Notes under the pieces: model-generated
The model's database searches: none
The model's input: only the letters and a program-made list of their open reading frames with translations
Told to the model about the DNA's origin: nothing
NCBI GenBank assembly: GCA_905147135.1
Contig: LR990044.1
Coordinates: forward strand, 16,434,122 to 16,498,121
DNA from: Blastobasis lacticolella
Taxonomy: Eukaryota; Arthropoda; Insecta; Lepidoptera; Blastobasidae
Length of the DNA stretch: 64,000 nucleotides
Reading direction: 5' to 3'
Shown here: in pieces, positions 9,427 through 20,574 of the stretch
Layout of the letters: the number at the start of each line of letters is the position of its first letter
Position numbering within the stretch: position 1 is the first letter of the stretch
Translations under genes and position numbers: made by a program

Positions 9427-10290
9427 AGGGGACGACTAAATCTAGTCCAATTCAACCCCACTAAGACACAAGTATGCGCGTTCACCGCCAAGAAAACTCC
9501 ATTCGTTGTAGCTCCTCAGTTCCAGGACGCACCGCTTGCCATCTCTAAGAGCATACATATCCTAGCTGTCGACATCTCCAGTGACGTCCAGTTTCGCAGT
9601 CACCTGGAAGAAAAGGTCAAGCTTGCTTCTAAAAAGCTGGGTGTGCTTAACAGGTCTAAGCAATTTTTCACACCGGGGCAACGACTTCTCCTTTACAAGG
9701 CTCAAGTCAGACCCCATTTGGAGTATTGCTCTCATCTATGGGCGGAAGCACCGGCATATCAGCTTGGTCCTTGTAACTCGATCCAAAAGCGCGCTGGGAG
9801 AATTCTCGATGATACCATGCTCACAAGTGGTATTGAGCCGCTGAGCCAGCGGAGGGATTTCGCCTCCCTTTGTGTGTTCTACCGCTTGTACAACGGTGTT
9901 TGTTCTGAAGAACTGTTTGACATGATGCCTACAGCTACGTTCTATCATCGCACCGCTCGCCACCGACAGGGAGTTCATCCTGACACCTTGGAGCCAAATT
10001 GGTCGCGAACTGTGCGGTTCCAAAGGAACTTTCTCCCACGCACACTAAGGTTGTGGAATGAACTACCTGGAGTTACTGCGCACGTGCAAGATGTGAAATC
10101 AGCTCCCTCCTGAAGTCTTTCCTTAGCACTATAACATGGAGTTCTTCAAGAGGCATGTCTACAGGTACCTCAAAGGCCTACACCGCATCCACTCCCTTTA
10201 GGTTGCAGATGTCCTGGAGGACGGTAGCCGCTTTCTATCAGACAGGCCGTTCGTCCGTGTACCACCCTAGGCAAACATAAAATACGTAAG
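9427..10290 (+). pseudogene. Non-LTR retrotransposon ORF2 C-terminal fragment
   Basis: An open frame runs from 9427 to 10113. It covers the region after the polymerase active site: FNPTKTQVCAF, the LYKAQVRPHLEYCSHLWA block, IQKRAGRILDD, RRDFASLCVFYRLYNGVCSE and FLPRTLRLWNELPG. After a frameshift near 10110-10135 the expected end follows in another frame (MEFFKRHVYRYLKG). No YADD box is present, so the element is 5' truncated inside the polymerase. The blocks are typical of the jockey/CR1 group in Lepidoptera, but I do not assign a clade. It abuts a GATGAT-retroposon fragment on its 5' side. The trailing 150 bases are probably 3' untranslated sequence. Confidence 0.82.
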
Positions 10291-10360
10291 ATTCAGGCAG
10301 TATTTCACATGAATAACATTAGTTTAGATTATTACAACCGTAATAAGTCAAGGTCGTAGA

Positions 10361-10524
10361 TGTGTAACCATGATCCAATCTGGTCAGGTTCCCCTGGTAG
10401 CAGGGTCAGATGGTAGTCGCTCAACTGTAATTACCTGATCTGCCAAATCCTGGACCATAGTTAAGGCGGTCCCCGGGCCCTCGTACACGAGAGCACAACC
10501 GGTCATTAATGCCAAGATGATGAA
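10361..10524 (+). mobile_element. SINE family 1, 5'-truncated copy (plus)
   Basis: Begins inside the body (TGTAACCATGATCCAATCTG) and continues through TACCTGATCTGCCAAATCCTGG and CACGAGAGCACAACC to AAGATGATGAATAAAT. The tRNA-like head is absent. About 20 bases are missing after GGGTCA relative to the other copies. Confidence 0.85.
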
Positions 10525-11926
10525 TAAATAGAGATCACAATGGCGCTGGACACGTACCTACTTGTGAAACTTTGTTAAAGTCAAAGGTCGAAACTTCAAT
10601 AGCAAGGTAACAGGGGGCAGCGCGAAGGGGACTTATAGAACTTTGATTTAAACCAGAAACACTCCAACCTCGGGAGAAAATTAATTAAGCACCAACAAAG
10701 TTTGCCTGAAGGAACACTCCGTTTGTTTTTACTGTGTGTTAGAAGCTAAATATAAACTTAGGGGGATAATCAATTGATAATTTACCTTCAGGTGAGTACC
10801 TATAGTTACCTGATGTTTGTATTCTGTCCAGCCTGAGGATATTAAAATTGATAATGAAATTGAAATTGAAAGGAATGAGTAAAACATTTTTTTATGTTTA
10901 AATCGTGGTCATGGGCCGTGGGCTATCTTCTCATTTGTAAATAACATTGTAATATCTTGAATTGAAACCTACATATTCTCTATGCTTTAACAAAACACTA
11001 ACTAACGGCTATACCTAACCTGACACAATATGCCCTGGTAGATCGCCCACGATAACGACACAATTCATTTTTTTATCCTTATAAAGAGAACTTTGTCGGT
11101 CCGCAATAATTGAAAGGGCGTAAGACCGATCAGTTTAAAGTACTTCGGAGAAGACATTGTTTAGACATAGATCCTTGATAAACAAGTTCGCAATATATAC
11201 GGGTCGACGAGGAAGCGAAAAGTTTAAAACTTATGGTTTGGTTCTTGGTACCATACCTACGTTTTTCGAAATGAAAATTGTTGAATGAGATTATGAAGAA
11301 AAATTAGCAATAGTTTAAGGGCTTTTTAAGGCTATTTTGAGCGTTCTCCATCCCGCACCCGGAGTGCGCGTAGCATTATGAACGCTCGTCGAGTGTTTGT
11401 TATGACCCTACATCGCACGCGGTAAACTTGATATCAATCGTTCCGTGAGTTTACAAGTGCTACAAGGATCATTTAACACGTGGCCGAAATCCGAACTAAC
11501 GTCGCCATCTTAGTAAAGCATCACTTTTGACAGACGCCACTGTATTGTATTGTTTATCTATGAGATCGAACGATCGCGTCTGACCGCGTGGCGTCTACCA
11601 GTAAGTCGCGCCAGTGGGTCATGGCTGCGTGTTCCTATTCGGTCGCTATGCGGTGACTGGGCGGATGCTGCGCGTTCACTGTTCGATGACTGCGCATACG
11701 CAGTTTGTAAGCGGAGACTTACACGCGCCTTAAGAGCCTCTTACACAATAAGAGCCTCCCTGTTACAACAAGAATCAACGTAATAAATAATTAATCGAAG
11801 TAGGTAATAGAAAACCAACAAAATACTCGAACATTGTACACAACAAATAAACTTCAATTTTGATAAACAGCTGATATTGCGAAACTTCGCTATCTGAATT
11901 TAATTTAGCATCCCAGTATAACCAAT
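10525..11926. other. Unannotated stretch with a repeat shared with 63845-63951
   Basis: No coding frame I can interpret, including the 77-codon open frame at 11550. The segment 11448-11540 (ACAAGTGCTACAAGGA, then GCCATCTTAG and CACTTTTGACAGACG) matches 63850-63945 with gaps, so it is a dispersed repeat of unknown type. Confidence 0.5.
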
Positions 11927-11988
11927 ACAGTAAAATATTATTTTAGGAGGTACCTAACCAGGTACCTTCTAAAATAATATTTTACTGT
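11927..11988. repeat. Near-perfect palindrome, 29-base arms, 4-base loop
   Basis: Left arm 11927-11955 (ACAGTAAAATATTATTTTAG and onward), loop AACC, right arm 11960-11988. One mismatch in 29 pairs. There are no flanking repeats. Confidence 0.93.
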
Positions 11989-12295
11989 TTCCCCTTCGTC
12001 TATATTGACTAATATATCAGTAACGAGGTGAACGTAAATATGTTTATTTATAAGTTAAACCGAAATTGCTAAACTGATCACGTATATTACTTCACTTGTC
12101 ACTATTGTACCAGTGGTAGTTTATTGCGGTGTTTTGGCTTTTTACGTCTCGCAAATACCATCCGACTCGCACAACCCAATCAGACTCGTCCGTCTGTCAT
12201 CATCGGGACCACGATCAGTTGAGGTTGGCTTGTTTGAGCTGTTTTTACATAGAACCTAGCTAGATTTTTGGTTGCATATTTACTACCATCTTACC
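11989..12295. other. Unannotated stretch
   Basis: Nothing recognised. Confidence 0.5.
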
Positions 12296-12650
12296 TGGTA
12301 GTAGTGGGGCGTAGGGGGCTGAGTATTCGACTCGTAAGCGAGATGTACTGGGTTTGAATCCCGCTGCGGCCATGTACCAATGACTCTTTTCGGAGTTATG
12401 AACATTAGTTGAATTCTAATCGATTCTCTTACGGTGGGGGAAAACATCGTGATGAAACCTGCAAATTCAGGCAACTGAATTTGTAACCATGATCCAATCT
12501 GGTCAGGTTCCCCTCGTAGCAGGGTCACGGAGGTCAGATGGTAGTCGCTCCAGTCGCACCTGATCGCCAAATCCTGGTTCATGGTGAAGGCGGACCCCGG
12601 GCCCTCCTCCTCGAGAGCACAACCGTGACATTAACGCTAAGATGATGATT
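12296..12650 (+). mobile_element. SINE family 1, nearly full length (plus)
   Basis: The tRNA-like head includes CGACTCGTAAGCGAGATGTA and a B box variant GGGTTTGAATCCC. The body follows: ATGTACC-type spacer, TCTTACGGTGGGGGAAAACA, CCATGATCCAATCTGGTCAG, and the end GACATTAACGCTAAGATGATGAT. A single point change in the B box (TTTGAAT for TTCGAAT) probably weakens promoter function. Confidence 0.88.
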
Positions 12651-13154
12651 ATTTATTATTATTATTACCTGGTATTAGTGACGATGCGGCTGACTATGGA
12701 GCTTGGTATATCTAGAAACAACTCATTCACTCCAGCCTTGAATGTGCCCAGATTATACTTAGAGGCCATACAGGCGGCCATACAACATTAAAAACAAATT
12801 AAAATGTTATCGTTATATGTACGTCTCGGTCTTCCCCTTTTGGCCATTCCATTTACCTACAGGGTGGCCCATTTAGATCGGTCAGTATGGGCAAGTCTAA
12901 AACTATAAGACATACAAAGATCTCAAGATCATAAGAAGAAGAGAAAGAAAGAAGAAAGGAACAATTTAAAAAAAACTTGTACCTACCCAGTTTGGGAATC
13001 GAACCCGGATGTATTGAAAAATAAAACTTACATTATTAAAGGATATGAAATATAATGCATTTTATTCAATCTAGAAATCATGTTCCATAGTAACACTTAC
13101 CGTTCGTGATACCAATACAATCGATATCCAAACAAAAATATTTAAGCTTTTCTT
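12651..13154. other. Unannotated stretch
   Basis: A GGGAATCGAACCCGGATG segment near 12994 resembles a reversed tRNA B box, probably a lone SINE-head relic. Otherwise nothing is recognised. Confidence 0.45.
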
Positions 13155-13380
13155 GAATAGGTCCAGGTTTGATTCCGGATCTCAGTACAAGTTTTTGTGA
13201 CTGAATGTGTCACCATGATCAAATCTGTTGCAGGCTCCCCAGGTTGCAGGGTCACGGAGATCAGATTGTAGTTGCCCCACTGTATGTACTTATCGGATCC
13301 TCCAAATTTTGGATCATGGTCAAGGCGAACCCCAAATTCTCTTGCGCGAGACCACAACCAGGACTATCACCAAGATGATT
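13155..13380 (+). mobile_element. SINE family 1, diverged and internally deleted (plus)
   Basis: A degenerate B box (CAGGTTTGATTCC) is joined by deletion to the body (TGACTGAATGTGTCACCATG). It then runs through GCAGGGTCACGGAGATCAGA and GGATCATGGTCAAGGCGAAC to CAAGATGATTT. One of the most diverged copies here. Confidence 0.8.
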
Positions 13381-13820
13381 TTTATAATGTTGAAGGAACA
13401 TACACACAGGCAACTAAGTAATTCTATTCTTTGGCTGCTAAAGTTTGGCTTATTATTTGTAACAAAGATAGACAAACCTACAAAACCTCTCTTGTATTAG
13501 GGGAATAGGGCCGGGCTTTTTTAAACTCGAGAAATGTTAAGCTTAAACTATCCTTTGTCAATGTCAAACTTAAGATGGAATTTAAAAAGACAACTTAATC
13601 CGATGTCTGGACTTTTTGCGATGATAAATAAATAAAGTTTTTTTAAGTAATTGGTTGATTAAATGTTCTTATTTCTTTGAGTGGTTATGTGTTAAATAAA
13701 GCTTTGAAAAAAATTACCTTACATATTTACAAGGTCGGCGCTCCACTTTAAAACTGCTTTCCATTCATGATTTCACAAAATCACACACTGTAATATACGT
13801 TTTTCTTAATTATAAACATT
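13381..13820. other. Unannotated AT-rich stretch
   Basis: No gene or repeat recognised. Confidence 0.5.
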
Positions 13821-14690
13821 GGGTAAAAGCCGGATACTTGCCCCAGTGGGATAGTTGCACCAGTTTTGAATACACTATGTTAGGGATGTTGGTGGCATTA
13901 GTGCTTTACCACAATTGAAAGTGCCGTTCCCGATGGCCTCAGTGCCATATAATCCATCAGCGTAGGCGTACGTGTTTTGTCTTTGTGAGCAAAAATCTTC
14001 CGCGCTAAAGCTTTGACGGGCGTCGAAATTATTGTGGTAAGTATTTAGTATTGAATATATTTATTACTGATTACGGTACCAGTCTAATTTTTGTATCTAT
14101 ACATGCATTATGGTTCAAATTACATTGTATAATATGTGTTATTGTATAATAAGTCTTATTTATTTTACAAATTGGCAACTATCCGTGTCAAAAAAGATAG
14201 TCGGCCCATTTAACAAGCAAGGACTTTTTTCTTTTTGTGTTTTTTCCAAATTATTGGGACTTCTTGCTTTATAAAATAAATATGTATTTGTCTGTGCTTT
14301 TATTCTTGGTGAACAAAATGTCTCACAAGTACAAGCGAAAATCGGACGTGGTGCTGGGCCGGAATGCTGATGATTGTATGATTTAAATCTTTAAAACATA
14401 ATACTATGTTTTTACAATAATTATTAATATTTTGATTAGTGCATTACAAAGGATTTCATTAAATAATGAATATTGTTTATATTCAACAAAATTATAGCAA
14501 GGCGTCTATCCCCGCATAAGGCAACTATCCCCCTTTTGAGAGGTCGAGTAAAACCGGATTTACTCAAAACCTATTATAGAAGATTAAAGACCTATGTTTT
14601 AATATACAACATGTATATTTCTCTGTAAGTACATATTGTTTAATAATAGAGCTTTTTCGAAAAGTTGGGCAAGTATCCGCCTTTTACCCT
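13821..14690. mobile_element. Non-autonomous inverted-repeat DNA transposon, possibly pogo-like
   Basis: The left end 13821-13843 (GGGTAAAAGCCGGATACTTG and onward) is the reverse complement of 14667-14690 with one internal mismatch. Inside, short motifs of the type GGATAGTTGC or GCAACTATCC recur near 13849, 14174, 14504 and 14522, like subterminal binding sites. A 22-codon open frame at 14318 has a basic YKRK start. There is no transposase catalytic core. A TA target duplication, expected for pogo elements, is visible on the right (TA after CCC) but the left flank reads TT, so the family is tentative. Confidence 0.65.
14318..14386 (+). pseudogene. Possible first-exon relic of a pogo/Tigger-like transposase
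   Basis: The peptide MSHKYKRKSDVVLGRNADD and three more residues precede the stop. Many pogo/Tigger and CENP-B-type transposases begin with a short M-x-x-x-Y-x-R-K-basic segment before the first helix-turn-helix, and this matches in style and position inside an inverted-repeat element. At 22 codons it could be chance. No downstream exon was found. Confidence 0.3.
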
Positions 14691-14691
14691 A

Positions 14692-14890
14692 CTGGTGGAC
14701 CCGGCCCGACTTCTTCGACAATTACCCATACCTACCCTATTTGTCTTGCTTATAAATCTTGCTCATGAATCACTCAATCTATTGTTGAAAACCGAATTAA
14801 AATCCGTTGCGTAGTTTAGAAGATCTAAGCGTACATACTAGATACAGATACAAACATAGATACATTTGTATAGATAGATAATTTAATTTA
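14692..14890 (-). mobile_element. Helitron family B remnant (minus)
   Basis: CTGGTGGACCCGGCCCGACT is the reverse of the family B 3' terminus. It is followed by ACCCATACCTACCCTA (minisatellite remnant), TTGCTTATAAATCTTGCTCA, ATTGTTGAAAACCGAATTAA and GTTGCGTAGTTTAGAAGATC. The same order occurs at 63069-63312. The terminal CTAG has mutated to CTGG. It lies immediately beside the 13821-14690 element. Confidence 0.7.
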
Positions 14891-15419
14891 ACATTGACAA
14901 ATAAGAGTAGCTATCTTTTTCTTTCGGTCCACTCTCGCCTAACCTAATCCTATGTATATTTAATAATATGAAGACAAAAATTTGTATGTTTGTTAGTTTA
15001 TTCGTATATTGGGGAGTAATCTCCAAATCTACAGAATCGATTTTAAAAATAATATAAAATATTTAATTGAAATATAGGAAGCTACATTATTCCCGAGTGT
15101 CATAGAGTGCTTTTAATCCGTATCCTAATACATATATTCGTTCCAGACTCGCCCTCCGCAGACGTTGTACACGTTACGATCGTTTTTCATCTCTCCGCCT
15201 ACTGTGTTATAAAACAGTCACTGAAAATTCATATCTCCGACTGTTAAATACGGGGCTTAAGAACCGCAGGTAATTTGCCACTGCTGTTAGGACTCTACTT
15301 GTCTGTAATTACCACTCCAAACTGAGCCGCAAACCAGGCTTGAGCTGTGTTTCGGTGCGAAGTCTGAGGTATTCGCCTAAACTATTTTACTTTTATATAT
15401 TAGCTATGGGTATTCAGTT

Positions 15420-15545
15420 ACGAAACCTTTAGCCTCTACCGTACTCCTACACCTACCCTATCTTACACCTACCCTACACCAACCACACCTACCCTACACC
15501 TACCTACCCCTACTCTACCTCTACCCTACCCTACCCCTCTTTTCT
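15420..15545 (-). repeat. Helitron B-type minisatellite, copy 1
   Basis: Tandem ACACCTACCCT-type units, the reverse of the GTAGGTGTAGGG arrays in Helitron B elements. The array ends before TTTCTTATAAATAAACTTTGCC. No CTAG terminus is present, so only the internal array is recognisable. The matching array in copy 2 is at 21420-21538. Confidence 0.7.
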
Positions 15546-16072
15546 TATAAATAAACTTTGCCCTAACAAACACAACAAAAAAGAATATGTCAAATAGGAG
15601 CAGCCGTTTTAAAATTATGCACATTTGATTTCTTGGGTTATATTAATTGCAATTAACCTAGAGATCTCTAACAGTCTACGTTATTCGCTAATAATGAAGC
15701 TTTCCTAAAGTGTTTTTTAATCGGTTGCGGATTTTTTGAGCTAATTAATTACAAGCAAACAAACCGACATACAATCAAATCTTTTATCATTTCTTATAAA
15801 TAATATTAGAATAGATAAATATGCAAAGACAAGTATCTACATATTGTAACTTCCCCTAACACTTCTTGCCTTCAAGAGATTCCTTAGAGTAGTCTAACAC
15901 GTAGAAGGAAGCTAGCTAGCTCCCGAACTTTTCTCATTATTCAGGCTCTTAGGTTAGAAACAAACAAGGCATTTTGATGTGGCACCACTAACCTCTAGCA
16001 ATTTTAGTTCGTACTGTTGTTGCATGTTGGTTGCGAAATTTATGTATTTTATCGTATACCTATCGTTGGACC

Positions 16073-16362
16073 GTCGGTGGCCGAGTAGTTAAGGAGTCGG
16101 ACTCGTGAGCGACTCATTTCTGAGTTATATACATTAGTTGAATGCTAACCGATGCTCTTACAGTGAGGGAAAACATTCAGGCGACTGAATGTGTAACCAT
16201 GATCCAATCTGGTCAGGTTTCAATGTTAACAGGGTCACGGAGGTCAGGTGTCAGTCGCCCTCTTGTAATTATCTGATCTGCCAAATCCTGGATCACGGTC
16301 AAGGCGGACCCCGGGCCCTCGTGCGCTAGAGCACAACCGGGACATTAACGCCACGATGATAT
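16073..16362 (+). mobile_element. SINE family 1 in duplication copy 1, B box deleted
   Basis: The head starts TGGACCGTCGGTGGCCGAGT with an A box-like GGCCGAGTAGTTAAGG. It then jumps from CGGACTCGTGAGCGA to CTCATTTCTGAG. Relative to copy 2 about 44 bases are gone, including the B box. The body and GATGAT-type end are present. This copy should not support internal RNA polymerase III initiation. Confidence 0.9.
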
Positions 16363-16649
16363 TTTTTTTATATCGTATACCTACCACGACGCCACAAAGA
16401 TGTCGCCTCCGTGAATGGCAAAGCTTTGTAATTGTAATTAACTCAATTCTGTGGCCCTCTTTGCTTACCGAGGGAAGGTCTTACGATGTTTATAGTTTAC
16501 TGAGTTTATACAAATTATACGCGTAGGTTCATTTACATTAAATAGTCTATAAATTGCTGTATGTCGCAAAATAGTTTAGCCAGCACTCGTAGCCCCCACA
16601 CTCTAATCTGTGACTATAGGCTCTAACTAGGCTATTTTGTTTCACCATG

Positions 16650-16860
16650 GTGGCACATTGACAATACCATAAAAATGAGAGGAGAGGTTTTCCATGGAGA
16701 GTACAACATGGGTTCTTCAAGAAAATTGTTAAAAGGTTTTTACGGGGTCGGCAACGCGTGGGTGATGCCCCTGGTATTGTAAGTGTCCATAGGCTGCGGT
16801 GACTGCTTACCATACCGCAAGCTTGTTTGCCACCTTAGTGGTATAAAAAAAATTATGGTA
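16650..16860 (+). mobile_element. LINE 3'-end fragment, jockey/CR1 type
   Basis: GGGTTCTTCAAGAAAATTGTTAAAAGGTTT encodes the FFKKIVKRF-type C-terminal motif. It is followed by GGCAACGCGTGGGTGATGCC, TGTCCATAGGCTGCGGTGAC, GCAAGCTTGTTTGCCACCTT and an A run. The same 3' untranslated block occurs at 45096. Copy 2 of the duplication has lost most of it (near 22785-22812). Confidence 0.65.
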
Positions 16861-16884
16861 TCTACAGAGAGTTACTGTTCCCGT

Positions 16885-17200
16885 GCAAGAATTGCCATAC
16901 ATTGTCCTGGTGTTGCTGATATCCCTAGGCGGCGGTGACCACTTTCCATCATGTGGCCCGCGTGTCTGCCGTATAACATACAACAACACACACATTAGAG
17001 ATTTAATTAGAATTAGAATGGGAGAGAATCGTGCGGTCAAACCTGCATACCTGGGTCGAATAGCTACGAAGCGCCCGATAGAACGGCAGGTACCGAACTT
17101 CAGACAACTCACTGGGAACCGATAGAGACCGATGGCGAATTGTCCTGGAGGCCGAAATTCACTTCGGGTCGCTGAGCCAGCGAAGTAAGTAAGTATCAAA
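16885..17200. mobile_element. Composite: reversed repeat end (16885-16980) plus LINE C-terminus (16990-17200, plus)
   Basis: The first part contains CGGCGGTGACCACTTTCCATC and TGGCCCGCGTGTCTGCCGTA, a common lepidopteran 3' repeat block in reverse. The second encodes RIRMGENRAVKPAYLGRIAT, then after a frameshift LGTDRDRWRIVLEAEIHFGS LSQRSK and a TAAGTAAG tail. It is the same LINE family as 3187-4440. Copy 2 counterparts are at 22840-22940 and 22950-23153. Confidence 0.75.
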
Positions 17201-17486
17201 GTTATGCAAGACAAGAAAACTATTTAGTTTGTGGTCTCTGCCTACCCGTACGGGCAAAAGTCGTAATGGTTTGTATGTATATACCTACGTTATCTATTTC
17301 ATTCTTGTGTTTCGTATGCATGTGGCCCCACTATTGGAGCACCAACTCATATAATACTTAACAGACTTATGCCAGATTGCACTAAACTTAGTCGACGCCT
17401 AAAAAAAGATTCCTAAGCATTTAGGAGTCACAAAGTCGGTGTCATAAAAAAGAGATCACATAAGGTTGGTGTTGTGTATTAATATT

Positions 17487-17700
17487 TTAAATCAAGTTAG
17501 TCGTCGCCACGTACAAACGAATATAGTGTAGAGCTCTACAAAGGTGTCGCCTATTTGCTTGAGCGGCCATTCGTTCTGTGCCACCGCTAATGTTATCTTC
17601 TTTTATGTCGCTACACTCTTGACAGAGTGGTCGTGGTCGTCGTTTGAGGATTGGCAGCACGGCAGCACGATTCACTATTGGCGCCACTCCTCTCGAACTG
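17487..17700 (-). other. Anonymous coding-like segment, duplication copy 1
   Basis: A minus-strand frame starts MAPIVNRAAVLPILKRRPRP, continues LCQECSDIKEDNISGGTERM and ends without a recognisable domain. The copy 2 counterpart (23280-23477) keeps the frame with substitutions and a two-codon insertion (NG after GGT). An in-frame difference hints at coding, but the copies share recent ancestry and the frame is short. It could be part of an unrecognised element. Confidence 0.3.
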
Positions 17701-18339
17701 CTGCTTACCTAATACACTTATAAAGAATACCATTAACCGCAGCTTCTACTTGGTCGGTCAAGCGCTAATGTTATACCGTTAGATCTATTTCACCATGGCA
17801 AATGGTGGCATGATGTAACCTTGTCCGCGGTGCCAAAAACGTGTATCGAATTTCACCAGATTGGTACAGGTATGGAAAGTTGTGCCTATTCGGTTCTCGA
17901 AACCACCAGTGGTGGGAAAATCCATGGTGTCTCTGTCAAATAAGACGCGTCAAGGCAAAATGTTTAATGAAATTGAGAATTATATGATATGAAACAATAG
18001 GTATGTGAAAACCCTAACCTGAATATTTTTTGCTGGTTTTAGAATAAACTGTTACAGCTCCTAAAACTTTTACACCAGATATTCATGCATAACAAAAAGC
18101 TAATAACGGAGTTTGTCTAGTACGCCCCGAGGGCGTTTTAAATTGAAGTAAAAGTGATGTTAGTTACGGTGAGTCCAATTTTCCACTGCAAATATAATGC
18201 AAAAACATCATCCGCAGTAAGCAACGCTGGTCTTTTAGCTGCATCAGGTCGTGTTGCCAACATGCATGTGCATAGGCATATAACTAAAGCTTTGTTTAAG
18301 CCTAAATCTATATATATCTCTTTTTTTATATCATACAGT

Positions 18340-18680
18340 TGGCAAACAGACACGGGGGTCATCTGCTGGAAAGTGGTCACCACTGCCTATATACATTAGC
18401 AACACCAAGAGTATCGCCAATGCGTTGCCCACCTCTATAACACGTTGCTCTCGCAGCAAAAAGACAAATGCCCCTCCACTGCCAAAGCCAGGGTTCCCCA
18501 AATCCCTACCCCATGGAGCACTGGAAACCTTACTCACCGGCAGAAACACAACACTATTTAAAATATGATTATTTAGCTGCGGTATTCTGTAAAGTGGAGG
18601 TACTTCCCCAGGCGAGGGGGCGGCTCCAATTCGAACGGGATACCCCGCTATGCCCTACCTCTCTTAAATATGTCTCCAAT
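18340..18680. mobile_element. Dispersed lepidopteran repeat block, copy 1
   Basis: GGCAAACAGACACGGGGGTCATCTGC, AAGTGGTCACCACTGCCTAT, ATCGCCAATGCG, the GAAACACAACACTATT block and TTAGCTGCGGTATTCTG occur in the order of a repeat I recognise as very common in Lepidoptera (probably the 3' portion of a LINE). The terminal block (CCCAGGCGAGGGGGCGGCTC) is diverged. The copy 2 counterpart is at 24258-24600. Confidence 0.5.
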
Positions 18681-19144
18681 ATCGCTTCCACTTCCACTAT
18701 AAACTTGAACGTTCTTGTTTCATTTTATATGTACACACTACAATTACGTACACTTCAAACAAAAAACCCTAATCCATTTTCATAAAAAATACTAGTAAGT
18801 ATTACAAGCACTAATACGCCAGTAAATAAAGTTATTATTTTACTCTTGTATTTTCAAAAGTAGAAATTTTCACGTTTATTTCAACGCGAAGTCAGATAGC
18901 TCTACTTAAATTATTTAAATAAGCAGCTGTAGGATTTCATTAACTTTTAGTTGTTTACATAAGTAAATTACAGGGAAACTAAAAACAGTTCATGGAAAAC
19001 TGTGCCAGCCATAACTCAACCAGTTTTGATACTTTACCTAAATAACAAAACCGACAGAAAAGTGTAGAAAACAGGCAGACCAAGTATAACGAAAATGCAT
19101 TTATTTTTTTGTTGATGAAGCAATGTACTCTTAATAAAATTTAT

Positions 19145-19480
19145 ATGTACCTAATAATTGAAGTCTCAGCAAAAAAATAAACCTCATATTTTTTTCGATA
19201 ACCAACTTGGATACAGGCCTCTAAATTATCCGGACATGTATATAAGAGCCCAAACACGATGGAGATGCATTATAATATTCAAGGATTCCTGCGATCACCT
19301 TACATCTCCATCATTAGATCAGCTTACAGACACTATACTATTACATTTTAATCTCACTTCAACTACTTTAATTATGATGTATAATTAATGGGGCCCTACC
19401 ACCATCTCAGAAACTATTCCTTCTCCATCGTCATTGCCAACATTGGAGGCTGGATTCTTTCCACCTCTTTCACTTTAAAT
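19145..19480. mobile_element. MITE-like repeat related to the AAGCTTTTAT family, copy 1
   Basis: Shares GCCCAAACACGATGGAG, ACATCTCCATCATTAGATCAG and the CTATTACATT block with 47518-47803 and 59630-60066, but its terminal AAGCTTTTAT arms are not evident. The copy 2 counterpart is at 25075-25430. Confidence 0.4.
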
Positions 19481-20388
19481 GTCATATGCTGTCACCAAAA
19501 AACGAGTTGCCCGAAGAGGTTTTAAAGATCGGCTGAAATTATCATTTTTATTTAACAGTTATTGTGAAATACATAGCGAATAACAGGCAAAGTAATAAAT
19601 GGCACAACATTCGATACTTATTCCTAAAAGAAATCTCTTCCAGCTGGCCTTCGTAAATGTGATGTGATCATGAGACGCCGATAGGACGTGCACAATATTA
19701 CGTATCTAAATAGGCATATATATAAATTATATTAATAAGTAAATTTATTCTACTTACACATATAAGTATCTACAAATATATACATACACACATACATACG
19801 TATCAATTAATAATATATACAGACATTATCTATAACTTAGGAGCACCCTGTGATAGATAAATCTCTCTCTTTTATCTACACTCATAGCTTAATGTTCCAA
19901 TTACATATTCGAAACCAGTCATTTAAGGGTACAGTTTTTTCACGTCTAACCATAAAATTTTAAAAATTACATATCGATACAGCATTTCCCATACTATTTT
20001 CATTACAGCTGTATCGTAAAATGACTTTTTAATCATTATGCAAAACTTTTATTTTTTAAACTTTTGTCGGGCGCCGGGACACGGCGAAATGTAGGCTGAA
20101 TACCTGAATGTCTTTAAAAAATTCAAAATTAAATTATAAATTTTCCTGTTTATATTTCTGTGTAATTATTTTCCCGCTTAACAGAATATTGTTTGTTGTT
20201 GTTGTAATTTGTGTTTGTGATTGTTATTTGAAGCAAATAAATAGATAAATGTGAAAGTAGTCAAGTAAATTTCCCGCCGCTTGATATCCTCGACGTAGAT
20301 ACAACAGAACTGACTCACAGCTTACTTCCAGCAAAGTTGAGAAAATTATAGGTACAATAATTTAACATAAAAATATGAGTGTAGATAA

Positions 20389-20527
20389 AGTAGTGTATGC
20401 AACTGCATATAATTAGATATTAAAACACTCGTGTCAAACAATTATCATACTCGGCTACGCCTCGTATGATAAACAGACACTCATGTTTTAATACCCCCTT
20501 TTATATGACAGTTGCATAAACTACTAT
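20389..20527. mobile_element. Foldback element, about 65-base arms, copy 1
   Basis: From TAGTGTATGCAACTGCATAT through TTAAAACACTCGTGTC and AATTATCATAC, the sequence mirrors itself around GGCTACGC to GTATGATAA, GACACTCATGTTTTAATA and ATATGACAGTTGCATAAACT. The whole 139 bases are one imperfect palindrome, typical of a small foldback MITE. The copy 2 counterpart is at 26260-26400. Confidence 0.8.
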
Positions 20528-20574
20528 TACACGCTTGTAAATCCATGTAAACTGCTAAAAGTTAACAGAATATA

